Of a stretch of 64,000 bases of DNA, positions 24,926 to 35,150 are shown one piece after another. Position 1 is the first letter of the stretch. Each line of letters begins with the position of its first letter. This DNA comes from Glossina fuscipes (Eukaryota; Arthropoda; Insecta; Diptera; Glossinidae): positions 3,260,454 to 3,324,453 of the forward strand of contig NW_023998415.1 of the NCBI RefSeq assembly GCF_014805625.2, given 5' to 3'. Made by a program: the position numbers and the translations under genes. The notes beneath the pieces are model-generated. The model saw nothing but the letters and a program-made list of their open reading frames with translations. It was not told the DNA's origin and made no database searches.

Positions 24926-25254
24926 TATCTTTGGAAGATTTCTACCTCGTATATACACATGTAAAATATATTTCGTCAGAGTTCAGTTGTAATTCCATTT
25001 GTGCATTACCTGCTCGATCTTTCGTCTACTTTCTTTTCATTCATCTACTATCCTCATCTTTTGCCATTCAGCGATTTTTTGATTCGTTCACGACTTCATG
25101 TGCATCTTACTGTTGCTTAAGGGGCTATGACAACTTGTTTTCACTAAAAATGCGACAATTTTTCATATAACATTATAGGCCACGGCCTCCCATTACGTAT
25201 TCTACGCCACATCCCTTAACATAATTCTTCATATAATGATTTTTTAAAATACGA

Positions 25255-25510
25255 TCTTCCATGAGAAATGCCAGAAAGAGTTGTCCGATCCGAGCACTTT
25301 TATCAGTGTCGGTGTATCAAATTTTATGAAAAAAATCTCAAAAGATGCAATCTATAGGCTGAGCACGATATAAAATAGACAGACATAAGATGAACGGACA
25401 GGACAGACAGGTTTAGATCAGAGTCGCTTTCGGAATCAATTGGTATATTGAAAGCTGAAACCTTTCTGGTGCTCCCCCGATATACCCTTGCAAGTGGTGT
25501 AGAGTACAAA
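25255..25510 (-). repeat. Rep-1 copy, minus strand
   Basis: The plus strand carries GTGTATCAAATTTTATG, a GGACAGGACAGACAGG tract, GAATCAATTGGTATATTGAA, and CAAGTGGTGTAGAGTACAAA. It is the same family as the copies at 5.8, 15.9 and 20.9 kb. Confidence 0.6.
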
Positions 25511-25989
25511 GATTCTGTTCATAGTCTGGTTTTCAATGCTTTTTTCTTTTTTTTTTTCTTTGAAAATTTTAAGGAAATCTCGTCGATTTATTTAATAGTA
25601 TTATTTTTTTTCTAGAAAAGCTGCTCGAAAATAAATCGCAGAATTGGCAAATTTTACATAATTAATCTTGCTATCAGGTTGGATGAAAATTGAAGCTCCG
25701 AAAATTATCGTCTCAGGAAGAGCGCGTTTTTAAGTTTCAAATTCAAATTTTGCTCTCTTCCAAATGTTGGTTTTGTCATTAATGTACGGTACTTGTTCTA
25801 TGTAATTACGGGTGGCAAGGCATAAGAAAAGAAAAATTACAGGCTAATTATACTCCTCTGCAATAATCCATTCATTAGCAATAACAATGAGAGAGAACGT
25901 AAACAATTCGTATAAAATCTATCTTTACACGGTACATGAGTTTGAATAGAACGATGTATTAAGCTTGGGCGGATATATGCAGCACTCAG
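25511..25989. other. AT-rich DNA, no gene recognised
   Basis: T-runs and AT-rich sequence only. Confidence 0.5.
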
Positions 25990-26280
25990 AAGAAGTTGAC
26001 GTAGACTCACCTTTTATGATACCGATTGATTCTGAATCACTTTCTGGAATGACCTCTCTTGTATTCGACTTAGAGGCCGCAAGTTTTAAATTGTTTTGGT
26101 GACATTTGCTATACCAGCATGTTGCGAGCCAAAAACGATCGTTATTGAAAATGGCTTAGATCGGACCACTTGTTCGAGCACTTCCCACATAACGCCTTAT
26201 ATTGAAAAGTCATGGTATGATGCAGTATGTGTTTTGGTGTAGGATATTTAACGGTGGCTCAAGGCCAATAAAGTGTTGTT
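25990..26280 (+). repeat. Rep-1 copy, plus strand
   Basis: It reads GATACCGATTGATTCTGAAT and then GAAAATGGCTTAGATCGGAC, CACATAACGCCTTATATTG and AAAGTCATGG. These parallel the opening copy (GGTTTGGATCGGTCC, ACAACGCCGTATTC) and the 55.9 kb copy. Confidence 0.6.
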
Positions 26281-27221
26281 ACTTGCTTTATCAAAGAAAG
26301 TTTCTAATAAGAGAGCATAATTTTTATTTGCTTTTATCAATTTGCAACTTTACCATTGAACTCGGGCTATTTATGAAACGCGTATACTTTTCGCCAACGT
26401 TTCGCAAAGTTATTCTTGTTATTCACGTTAGCAATAATTTACCGCCGAATTGTCTAATTATTTCGATGACCGACCAATTGTCCCGCCTGCACACTTCATA
26501 AAGAAGAGAATCCCTCGCGAGGGGAGAACATTACGGTATAAGAACAAAAGATTCATTTATTTATTTTCCAATTGCTCCATCAATATCGTAATAATAATTG
26601 TAATAATTGTAATTATAACATTGCCTAGATATAGGACACAACAACTAACATTCGTAACAAGCTCAACTTCCGTTTATATGTTTCTCACCATCATCATCAT
26701 TATCATCATCATAATGCGAACAACAAAACAATATTTAAAACAATAATACTTTCCCACCGAAGCGTTCAACGAACAAAAGCAAAAATCAAAAAGCAAAAAA
26801 AAAAAACAAAAAGTCAAAAAGGGAAAAAGGCAAAAAAATGTGAAAAATAAGTGAATAAATAAATAAATGAAATAAATAGCGGATGTTGTTGCGGAGTTTT
26901 GCAATGAACTTAATTCCTGTTCATTTGCGAGTTGCGTGCAATTATGGTAACAATTTATTATTTAAATGATTTGTGGATTAAAACAAACTTTTGCAACTAT
27001 CGTCGCTTTCAAAACATAAAAGTAAAATAGAAGCAAAATAAAATAAAAAAAAAATAACAAAAATGTATTCGACACTTTTTCTTAAATAGCAGTAAGAAGA
27101 ATACGTTGGGGTATTGCGTTTTAGGGCATATCTTGAATATGCCTTCAACTTGAAGCCAATCTAACCATCGTTATATATATTTTCGTATCTAAATGTTCCA
27201 TCGTTCCCAGGTTGCAAGTGC

Positions 27222-27252
<31 letters not shown>

Positions 27253-27253
27253 G

Positions 27254-27284
<31 letters not shown>

Positions 27285-27520
27285 GTCATTAATGATAACG
27301 TGTGTTATTGTTAAAGTTAGCATAACTCGTTTAATTTTAACATTAATTTCTGTAAAATTTCTCCTTTGCATTTTGCTTTTTGCGAGCGGCCTAGGCCTAA
27401 AAACAGAGTACATCCGTACATGTATCCGATATACGTAACAACGTGATAGAATTGGTTTCTTTTGTCTTGTTGCTGTTTGCTTCAGCTAACAATTGGAATA
27501 TGACAAACCTAATATAATTT
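26281..27520. other. AT-rich DNA with microsatellites, no gene recognised
   Basis: It contains short ATT/CAT triplet runs near 26590 and 26690 and a (TA)n/(TATG)n block at 27222-27286. The palindromic CCCTCGCGAGGG near 26513 is isolated. Confidence 0.5.
27222..27286. repeat. (TA)n microsatellite with TG interruptions
   Basis: About 65 bp of alternating TA with four ATG interruptions. Frames of 74-81 codons on both strands pass through it and are artefacts. Confidence 0.9.
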
Positions 27521-27527
27521 TATTCGT

Positions 27528-27700
27528 TAATATTATTATTATTATTGTTATTATTATTATTATAAATTTAGCCAGAGAATAAATTCTAAGAGTAAAAGCC
27601 TAAAAGCATTAGCATCTAATGTTTTCGTCTCTACTAAAAACTCTACCGGACTTGAGATTTGAACCTACGACCATCGAAATTGCTAGTCGAGGCTCTTGTC
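27528..27700 (-). mobile_element. tRNA-derived SINE, 5'-truncated copy (S2)
   Basis: Read on the minus strand: CTCGACTAGCAATTTCGATG, then a pol III B-box-like GGTTCAAATCT (27655-27665 on the plus strand). Then come GGTAGAGTTTTTAG, TTAGATGCTAATGCTTTTAG, TTCTCTGGCTAAATT and an (AAT)n tail. A 7-bp direct repeat, TATTCGT, flanks it at 27521-27527 and 27701-27707. The full copy at 58.87 kb has about 30 more bases at the 5' end, including the A-box, so this copy is 5'-truncated, as expected of target-primed reverse transcription. It has no coding capacity and depends on a LINE. The 3' tail matches the LINE 1.5 kb away. Confidence 0.75.
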
Positions 27701-27707
27701 TATTCGT

Positions 27708-28299
27708 GTATAATTTGTGTACATATTAATGAGAACGTATTTGGCTTAGATACATGAGAGTGAAAGTAATATCGATAGCTTTTGAGTGTCTACAAGGTTC
27801 AATTGTGGTCAAAAAATAATCTCGTCCCAGTTGCTATGAAATCATGAAATTATTATATTTTGTCTCTAATATCTATATAGACTTTCATGTTAATATTATC
27901 CAGTGCTATAGAATGAAACGATTTTTTTGATTTTATCGAGCAAAGAATTTGCATTCAATTTTAGGGATTTTCAATAAGTCTTTGGTGATGACATTATTTC
28001 GCAAAAAAATATTTGCAAAGCGTAGCAAGCATGAAGAGAAGGCCGCGAACAAGTTCACCAGGAACAGCGTCTCGGACTTTTAGCAACATTCACTGACAAG
28101 AACCACGTCGCTCAAGTTGAAAGATTTGCTACTCAAAAATCGCTGATGGTATGGGCATTCCATTCGCATCAAATCAAACCCATTTGAAAGTTGTTTTGTG
28201 CCTCAAATGCGTCAAATCACCATTACTTGCTTAGATACTCCGCATATTTCGTGGAAACTCAACATTTCGCCAATTCGATGCATATTGGTTCACAATTAA
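27708..28299. other. AT-rich DNA, no gene recognised
   Basis: Possibly the decayed upstream part of the mariner relic that follows, but no transposase motif can be read here. Confidence 0.45.
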
Positions 28300-28520
28300 C
28301 ATCGTATCCATCGGATGTGCCATGATGTGACTTCTTGCTCACCAGCGATAGCGTTTCGACTCGATTAACGAGGCAAAGGACGAATCGAAGCAAGTGTTTA
28401 AGGTAATCCCGGAAAATCGCTTCTTCGATTCGTTTCAAAAGTTGGAAAAAACGTTGGCATAGGTGCATTGCGTGACATGGCGAGAGCTTTAAAGGCAATG
28501 AAATTAAGAAATTTGGAAGA
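28300..28520 (+). pseudogene. Mariner-like transposase C-terminal relic (distinct lineage)
   Basis: Plus-strand pieces read YPSDVP-stop-CDF, then KVIPENRFFDSFQ, then, one base shifted, SWKKRWHRCIA-stop-HGESFKGNE. This follows the common arthropod mariner-type C-terminus: YSPDLAPCDFFLF, the KxIPxxxFxxCF block, WKKRWHKCI and GDYFEGDK. It differs from family M, whose end reads WQQIIQQNGAYL. At least two stops and one frameshift make it a fossil. I see no terminal repeats, so the boundaries are only those of the readable homology. Confidence 0.7.
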
Positions 28521-28599
28521 ATAAGTGAAAACAGTTTCGTTTTATTTTTTGATCAACATTTTTTCAAACCTTTATAAAGCGCGGTAATAAGGTTCAAAC

Positions 28600-28965
28600 C
28601 CCCATAAACTATAAAAATTCTTGGCCAATTTCAAAGTTGGAATCCACCTACGTATATATGTCCATCTGTCCGTCGACCCAATTGCATAGTATCTGGGATA
28701 AACATTTTTTCGCTTACAAAAATGAAGCCATCGCCTACGAATTTGGAAAAGAGTTTTGAAAATGGCCTGAACAGGTCAAATAACACGCCTAAAACGCCCA
28801 GATGTCTACGTGGCGAAAACTCTCATTTTGAAAGTAGAAAAAATTCAGAAACTTTTTCATTTTTTTCCTTTTTTTGTCTTTTTCTAGAGTAACGGTGATG
28901 GGTGTAAAAGTTTCGGTCAAGACCCAATATAGCTTTCTTATTAATTTTAAATCCTTGTATCAGCT
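28600..28965 (+). repeat. Interspersed repeat Rep-3 copy
   Basis: Blocks are GGAATCCACCTACG, TGTCCATCTGTCCGTC, AATTTGGAAAAGAG, AACACGCCTAAAACGCCCAG, GAAAGTAGAAAAAATTCAG and AACGGTGATGGGTGTAAAAG. The same series recurs at 46.48-46.80 kb (GGAATGCACATAAAC, TACAACGCCCACATG, AACAATGATGGGAGTAAAAG) and inverted at 47.06-47.24 kb. Non-coding. Confidence 0.7.
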
Positions 28966-29135
28966 GCAGGTTCATAATCTTTTTGTCAATTGTCAAGGCG
29001 AATTTATGTTATAACAGCCCCATGTAAAGCAGGAGAAAGTTTTACTTTCTTTTATAATTTTTTTCTACTACAGTAAATTGTTTAACACTGATCAGTTTTA
29101 GCAAATGTTTGATTTGCGCAAATCAGGATATAATA

Positions 29136-29670
29136 TTATTATTATTATTATTATTATTTTAATTTTAGACTAATGAATTGAATTCTTAGACTAAAAAAAG
29201 AGACATTGAGCATTAGCAACACAGGCTATCGGCTCTAATTTAAATAAATGGATATTAGATAATAAGCTTAGTAGTATTAATAAAGTAAAATATTGAATTG
29301 ATATTCTGTTCTGAAGCTGATTGTAGAATGTTCAAAGGGTTAATCGTTCCAAATGCAATACTTCTAGCCAAGGAAAAGTTGAGGCAGTCGCAGAGAATGT
29401 GCTTTATAGTAAGAGTTTGTCCACAACAGCAGATTGGGGGAGAAGACTTCTTCAGGATCCATTGGTGAGTTGCAATTGTATGACCAAGGCGAATTCTCGA
29501 AAATGTTTGGATCTTGGTTTTCTCAACATTTGTTGGATATAGAGGTGGAGTTAATTGAGGGTTAATGCAAGAGTAGTGTTGATGATGGTATTGTAAATTT
29601 CCTTCTGCAATTTTCTCTTTAACTTTTCTTCCAATGTATCTTTGAAGATCCAACTTTTCCATGACATCAT
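29136..29670 (-). mobile_element. 5'-truncated I-clade-like LINE with 11-bp target duplication
   Basis: A 535-bp retrotransposon 3' fragment on the minus strand. It ends in (TAA/AAT)n (29136-29158), the kind of tail used by I-factor-type LINEs rather than poly(A). The 11-bp direct repeat AGGATATAATA flanks it exactly (29125-29135 and 29671-29681), so this is one insertion event with 5' truncation at 29670. The body encodes the C-terminus of the second ORF. Its last 80 nt or so before the tail are shared with the SINE copies at 27.5 and 58.9 kb. Confidence 0.8.
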
Positions 29671-29809
29671 AGGATATAATAATAACAATAATTTCTATTA
29701 TTAATGAAAATATTTTTAAAATATTCAATGTTTTTTTTTCTTTTGTCGTGCTTATCCTAATTGTCTCTATCGCTTCGCAGTTAAGAGTGTTTAAGTAATT
29801 TACTAACAT
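29255..29809 (-). pseudogene. LINE ORF2 C-terminus (open frame, partly flanking DNA)
   Basis: A 184-codon open frame. Only about its last 135 residues, from DVMEKLDLQRY on, lie inside the insertion; the first 49 or so come from flanking DNA across the target duplication. The diagnostic part is FSRIRLGHTIATHQWIL, then PPICCCGQTLTIKHILCDC. This is the region after RNase H in I/Jockey/R1-group LINEs, where 'RLRxGHTxxTH' is followed by a CxxC-H-C knuckle. Here the knuckle reads C-C-C-G with the His of KHIL and a final Cys. No stops interrupt it, which suggests a young insertion. It lacks the endonuclease and reverse transcriptase, so it is inactive. Confidence 0.8.
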
Positions 29810-31013
29810 ATGCGTAAAGAAAAGGTCATACCGAAAGAAGCCAAACTAACTGATAAAAACGATAATAAAACTTTTAGTAAATTTCACTTCTTGAGCTCCA
29901 TGATTCATAACATAAAAAAATTTCATACATATATGAGGCTTACTATAGAATAGCAGAGAACATAAAGGTTATGTTTAAGTTCATGCAAATTTTTGAATTT
30001 TACACCATAAGAGAAAGAAAACGTGACAGTTTACAGTTAAGTGTGATTAAAAAAATGAAACGTTACAAAGCGATTAGAGTACGATGCCTGGATTACGGAA
30101 GAACGATAAAGGGATATTCACTCATCGATTAGGCCAATTTCCAGCTTAATGATTTCTCAACGGTTCGGTTAATTGATAAACAAGTGACATTTGGTATTCA
30201 GAAAATTCGTGAGTGTTCTGCTGTAGAGACAAAACGCATTCATAAAGTGTCACTCACTATTTGATGCTAATGCCAGGTAATGATTACTCATGTCGCGACA
30301 TGTTAATTAAATTTCTTATATCGAAAGTGTGGAAAGTGCGTTTCAACAAGACCACTTTACGACTAATTATGCAGGATGAGTCATACACATGCTGTATGAT
30401 TTTTGGGATACCTTGTAACAAAAATTGATTTCCACTTGAAGACGCATCGTCCTGTAAGTGTTATAAGCTTTTCTTTAAGCCTCAAATGTTCTCATACGTT
30501 TCAAGTAAGCCATTACTGAGTTTAGTTAAGTGAGTAAGTAAAAGAGTTAAGTACATAATCGTATAATTAACTATTTTAATAATTAATAGATACACACATA
30601 TAACTGAATAATTCATTAAAACCACATCACGCATATAACTACTCTAACAACTAAATCGATTAAATTAATTATTAATAAGTTATTTACAAACAACAGATTG
30701 GCTTTTAAGTTGATTTCCTGAGTTTGCAGCGCTTCACATGACGAAACATAATCAAGTTGATGAACGACGCTGGCTTGATGGTGACAATGATGGTGATTGT
30801 ATCGACGAGAGAACAGTTGAGTTTAGTTTAGTTATTTACACAAATATATGCATATCATATAAATAAAACAAACCAAGATAAAACAATATATGCGCATGTG
30901 TGCAAAACCCGTAAGGAAATTGGTATATTTCACATTAAGTAAATCAGTAATGACAGTAGAGCTAACTGGAGTAACAATCATTTATTAGTCAGTTCTATAC
31001 AGTTATATGAACC

Positions 31014-31016
31014 AAA

Positions 31017-31047
<31 letters not shown>

Positions 31048-31075
31048 CACACGTATATATATATATATATATATA
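31014..31075. repeat. Compound (A)n(CA)n(TA)n microsatellite
   Basis: An A-run of about 20, then about 10 CA units, then about 11 TA units without interruption. Confidence 0.92.
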
Positions 31076-31245
31076 CATATAACGCACTTGCACACGCCTA
31101 CATTTATATATATATTTATCTGCATACATATCCAATAAATATATGTGTGTGTATCTCTTATATAAAATTGTTTGGATGAAATTAACAACAACAACAACAA
31201 TAAAATAAATTAGAGCTAAATATTATATTGTCAAGAGAGAAATTT

Positions 31246-31248
<3 letters not shown>

Positions 31249-31296
<48 letters not shown>
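31249..31296. repeat. (TA)n(TG)n microsatellite
   Basis: About 20 TA units pass directly into four TG units. Confidence 0.92.
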
Positions 31297-32837
31297 AAGA
31301 ATATAGAAGCACATGTGTATACCTTTTCACATTCAATAAGCTTAACGGAAATGATGTCCGAGTTATTTAAGTGCTGCTATAATTGTTGCTGTAGCATTGC
31401 TCAAGTATGGAATTTTCAAATGAATAACTTTTTTTTTTATAAAAAAAGGAAAATAAGTAAATCTATTAGAAGAAAGAAAAAATACAAAAATAGATATATT
31501 TAGAAAAATGTTTGCAGATAGTGAGATGAAAGGCAAAACGAATCAGACGAAAAACAGGCAGAAGGCTGGATAATAATATATATTAAAGAATTATGGATTT
31601 CAAAATAAAATTAAAGCGAAACTTATTTTGATATAGTAACATAAGTAATATTTTATGGAATTAATTATAAAGTATAATACATTGAAGGCAGCATATTTCC
31701 GAACATGCAGACGTCAAGGATTACATTCAATATCAGATATCAAATCACATAAGCATTTCTTCAATTTTTATATATTTCCATTGTTTCTCATTACATCATT
31801 GGATACTGTGGAATTGAAACAAATTCTCGCATCATGTGTTCGCAGTTCTTAAGACGACAAAGTTAACGGAATAAGTTACATTTTTTACGGCTATATAAAC
31901 GTCACAATATCGATGGAAAATTCAAATTTTGCAATTGTGCGCGTTTATCGCGAATTTGTGTTCGTATAGGGTTACAAGGACACTGAGATTCAAGCTGAGT
32001 ATTTGTCATAAGCAGTGTGGCATTGGTGTATGCATCCAAAAATGAGAGCGAAAAATGATGATTTCCGTAGTAAAACAGTGCTAATCAACGCAATTCATTT
32101 TCACTTCACTTGAAGACTTGAAGACGTAAAACTTTGTGTTTTATACGCCATTCATGCAGGCGTTACGATAATAACTGAAGCATGCTTTAGTTTCACTCAT
32201 TCGCGCCTAGAAATCGCTAGCGGGGTGTTTTTCCAATGAAACGGAAAAAGTTTCTGTAACTACGTCTGGCTATTTGTCGTTTTGTTTGGTGAAGTCACTT
32301 CGGAAACGTAAACGCTTTCTCTATGCTATAAAATTTGATCTTGAACTTGTCACATTTTCAAAAAAAAAAAAAAAATAAAACCATCCAAAATTGCTTTATA
32401 AGTATGTGCTTACAGCTTTTAGAAATTTGGAAATTTGCTTTTATTTACCTCTTATATGACTCTTCTTGGGCTAAAAGAATACTAAAACAAAACTTAGTTT
32501 GATGAATAAATATGAAATTTCTTTCATTTCAACTCAAATGTTTGTTGCTGTTGCTCACAGTTTAAACTGGAACTAAGCAGCAGGCGTATGCCTTTTAGAT
32601 GGTATTTAAAATTTTAAATCGATTTTTAGTTTATGCATTCAAAGTATTAGGTCGAGTAATAAGTAAGTACGGATGCAGCTCGGCAGAATCTATTGTTCGT
32701 CTTTACCGATTCATCGATAGGTCACCGAAATAAACGAATTTTTCCTTTTTGACTATACAGGTGAGAATTCAGTTAGTCTTCTCTCAACTATTTCATGTGT
32801 TGCACGTTTCATTCAACTGTTCTTCTTAACCTTCGGA

Positions 32838-33132
32838 ATGAAGAGTCAAAAAGTATATATTGAACATGAAATGCTTTGGGCATTGAAATAAGGCGAATAG
32901 TGGTAAGGCGACAGCTATTAGCTGTACTGCATGCGGTGCGGAGCTGAAAACTAATTAATCTGGCAGTTAGAAATTGGCTTGTAAAATTCCGTTCTGGGGA
33001 TACGACCTTAAAAGGCAGGACGTCCTTCCGATTTTGATGACAACCTTTCACAGGCAATATTGGAGCAAGGCAAAATCGAAGCCAACCAGCAAGAACTATA
33101 ACAAAAAGGTTGAATAGCTCATAATCAACTGT
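32838..33132 (+). pseudogene. Outer mariner transposase N-terminal remnant
   Basis: From an ATG at 32838 (MKSQKVYIEHEMLWALK) many stops intervene. Readable pieces are VRNWLVKFRSGDTTLK, then in another frame GRPSDFDDNLSQAILEQ, then RLNSS-stop-STV. This matches the order of a mariner DNA-binding region (first HTH ending in W-F-KFRSGD, GRPS linker, second HTH with the LNSSxST helix). The second element has inserted inside this last helix. Confidence 0.65.
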
Positions 33133-33134
33133 TA

Positions 33135-33669
33135 TTAGGTTGGAGGGAAAGTTCTGTCGTATTTCAAGTAGGCAGGTAATTTTTCTTGTAAATAAAAACA
33201 ACAGTTGGCTAGTGAGTCATTCGGATTTTTTTTGTTTTTTTTTTTTTTTGTTTTTTTAGCTGTTGTATAATATAAAAGGAGTCTTATTTTACCGTTGATC
33301 ATTTGCTTGCGATATTTAAAGTGAAAAACATGTCAGTAGATAAACTGCATTATTTATTTAAAGGACACAACGCGTCGGTTACATGTAAAAATTTATCTGC
33401 GGTATTTGGAAAAGATATTGTTACAGTTCGTACTTGTCAAAGATGGTTTAGTAAATTTCGTTCCGGGATCTGAGCCTCCAAGAAAGTGATCGATAATGAT
33501 GTTTTGCGATCCATTTTGGAAAATAATCCACATTTAACAGGTCGAGAAATTGCAGAAGAGTTAGGCATTCATCATGCAACTGCTGGAGAGCACCATAAAT
33601 CTCTTGGCTTTGTGTTAAAGCAAAGTACATACATGAATAAAATACGACAGAACTTTCCCTTCAACCTAT
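33135..33669 (+). mobile_element. Inner mariner, internally deleted, nested insertion
   Basis: A 535-bp element with 30-bp inverted repeats (33135-33164 and 33640-33669), 28 of 30 matching. They begin TTAGGTTGGAGGG / ATAGGTTGAAGGG and share AAAGTTCTGTCGTATTT. TA flanks it at 33133-33134 and 33670-33671. It retains both ends but only the N-terminal third of the transposase, so it could in principle be mobilised in trans. It is a third mariner lineage, different from family M and from its host element. Confidence 0.88.
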
Positions 33670-33677
33670 TAAATTAA
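33330..33677 (+). pseudogene. Inner mariner transposase N-terminal third
   Basis: From ATG 33330: MSVDKLHYLFKGHNASVTCK through RTCQRWFSKFRSG (first HTH, residues about 36-46), then a TGA at codon 48. The same frame resumes with VIDNDVLRSILENNPHLTGR and EIAEELGIHHATAGEHHKSL (second HTH), then LGFVLKQSTY. It then runs straight into the 3' terminal repeat. The catalytic domain is deleted, and the linker between FRSG and VIDND is shorter than usual. Confidence 0.85.
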
Positions 33678-33751
33678 TAAAATTTTGGAATGCAATGAAA
33701 TCAAAATAAATGTCCGATATAAACAGAAGTTACTTATGTCTCGACCTAATA

Positions 33752-34762
33752 TAGAAAAAGCAGAAAATACTAATATTACGTTTGACTACTTGACGCAATG
33801 AATCGAGTTTAAGAATAACATGTTACGATAAGCACTGGCATAGATACGCTTATAGACTTCTATCGATTGCAACTTCATCGTATTTTCAATTAAACTTAAG
33901 GCTGACGTTTTTATTGAAAGGGCATTTAATGTGAACTTGGAAGAATATATAGTTTCTGCATTAATAGAAAAAAGGAAGCTCAGTTCATTTGTATTGTCAA
34001 TTGTGTAATAAATCGTTCGAAATTTGATGATCTGTTAGACGTTGCCGCAAAAGATGACTTCATTTCCTGTGATATTAATATTTCTCCAATAAGTCTCCTA
34101 ATCTTGTTAACACAATATCCTTATGAAATTTCCCCTTCGACAGTGTTATCATCTAAACATGGCAGTACAATTGCTTCGCTATGCGCTTCCCACGTTCTTT
34201 TTTGGTTATGATTTTCGCAAATATGTGCGTGTGTGTGTGTGTGTGTGTGTATATATATTATTTACGTAATTGTGTTTATGCTTGTGATGCGTTTTATTCC
34301 TATAAATGCCACTTAATCACTGACAAAATAATGAAGTCATTTACTATGTTATCTTATCTTCGGAGAGTGGTTTAATTTTTCGCTTTCAATAATTTATGGA
34401 AAATGATTTTTTTTAACAACTGCAACGACAGACAAGTAACATAAAACAATATATTATATATGCTTGCACATTTATCGTATGCATTTTATTTGAACCACTA
34501 TATCTAGATAATTTTTGGCAAATTGACAAATTTTTAATTTTATTTATTAGATTTTATACAAAAGTGACATTGAATAACATGCAACACTTTTTTCATTTCG
34601 CTTTTATCATAATTTATAAGGTAATTAAAACAGTTTTGCGAATAAAATTTAAGCTATGTATATACATATATACTGTCTATATGCGAAATTTGCATTTCAT
34701 ATAGAAAACTTCTCCAATCGCGGCTTAAATAAAAGTTTGTCTGCTTGATGACTATCATTGGT

Positions 34763-34798
<36 letters not shown>

Positions 34799-34839
34799 AG
34801 TTAACAACTGTATATATACAATACTCTGAAGGACTTGGC
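33752..34839. other. AT-rich DNA with microsatellites, no gene recognised
   Basis: It contains (GT)n at about 34227-34250 and (TA)n at about 34767-34795. Nothing else is supported. Confidence 0.5.
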
Positions 34840-35150
34840 ATAAATCCACATTTTATTATATTGAGCGATTCAGAGGCACTTTCTCAAACAATCTAAGCTT
34901 GCCTGTCCGTCTGCTCGTCTTGTACTCGGGTCTTCCAAAAGGCCGCAATTTTCAAGATAACTTGATGAAATTTGGTGCGCCAAAATATTTTGGACCAAAG
35001 ACGAAGCGTATTGCAAAAGGTTCTAATCGGACCATTTTTTTGATCATTTCCCATACAACGACTTATTTTGGAAAGTTGCTACATGAATAACATGAATACG
35101 ACGAAGTAGCGGAAGATATATAAGGGTAGGCCGTAGACCACTGTAGGGCT
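34840..35150 (+). repeat. Rep-1 copy, plus strand
   Basis: It reads TTTTATTATATTGAGCGATTC, the CTGTCCGTCTGCTCG tract, TGATGAAATTTGGTGCGCC, TTCTAATCGGACCATTTTT and ATACAACGACTTATTTTGG, in the order seen in the other Rep-1 copies. It ends near 'GACCACTGTAGGGC'. Confidence 0.65.

Larger units (their letters stand above)
29682..32640. other. 3 kb of AT-rich DNA with microsatellites, no gene recognised
   Basis: It contains the compound A/CA/TA run at 31014-31075 and (TA)n(TG)n at 31249-31296. No gene, RNA or element protein is recognisable. Confidence 0.5.
32647..33749 (+). mobile_element. Outer mariner relic, interrupted by a second mariner
   Basis: The ends are inverted repeats: left TTAGGTCGAGTAATAAGTAA and right (reverse-complemented) TTAGGTCGAGACATAAGTAA, 18 of 20 matching. 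TA flanks both (32645-32646 and 33750-33751). The TTAGGT...ATAAGTAA pattern is like the ends of cecropia-group mariners (Hsmar1-like), from memory. The interior left of the insertion carries a broken transposase N-terminus. To the right of the insertion only about 78 bp remain, so most of the gene was lost as well. Confidence 0.75.

Noticed and set aside
27189..27438. Frames of 74 and 81 codons on opposite strands, Tyr/Ile-rich
   Set aside because: They are translations of the (TA)n microsatellite; the same applies to frames at 7970-8155, 31003-31200, 31228-31503, 37612-37911 and 42450-42677.
32809..33201. 130-codon minus-strand frame
   Set aside because: It is antisense to the outer mariner remnant, whose recognisable motifs are on the plus strand.
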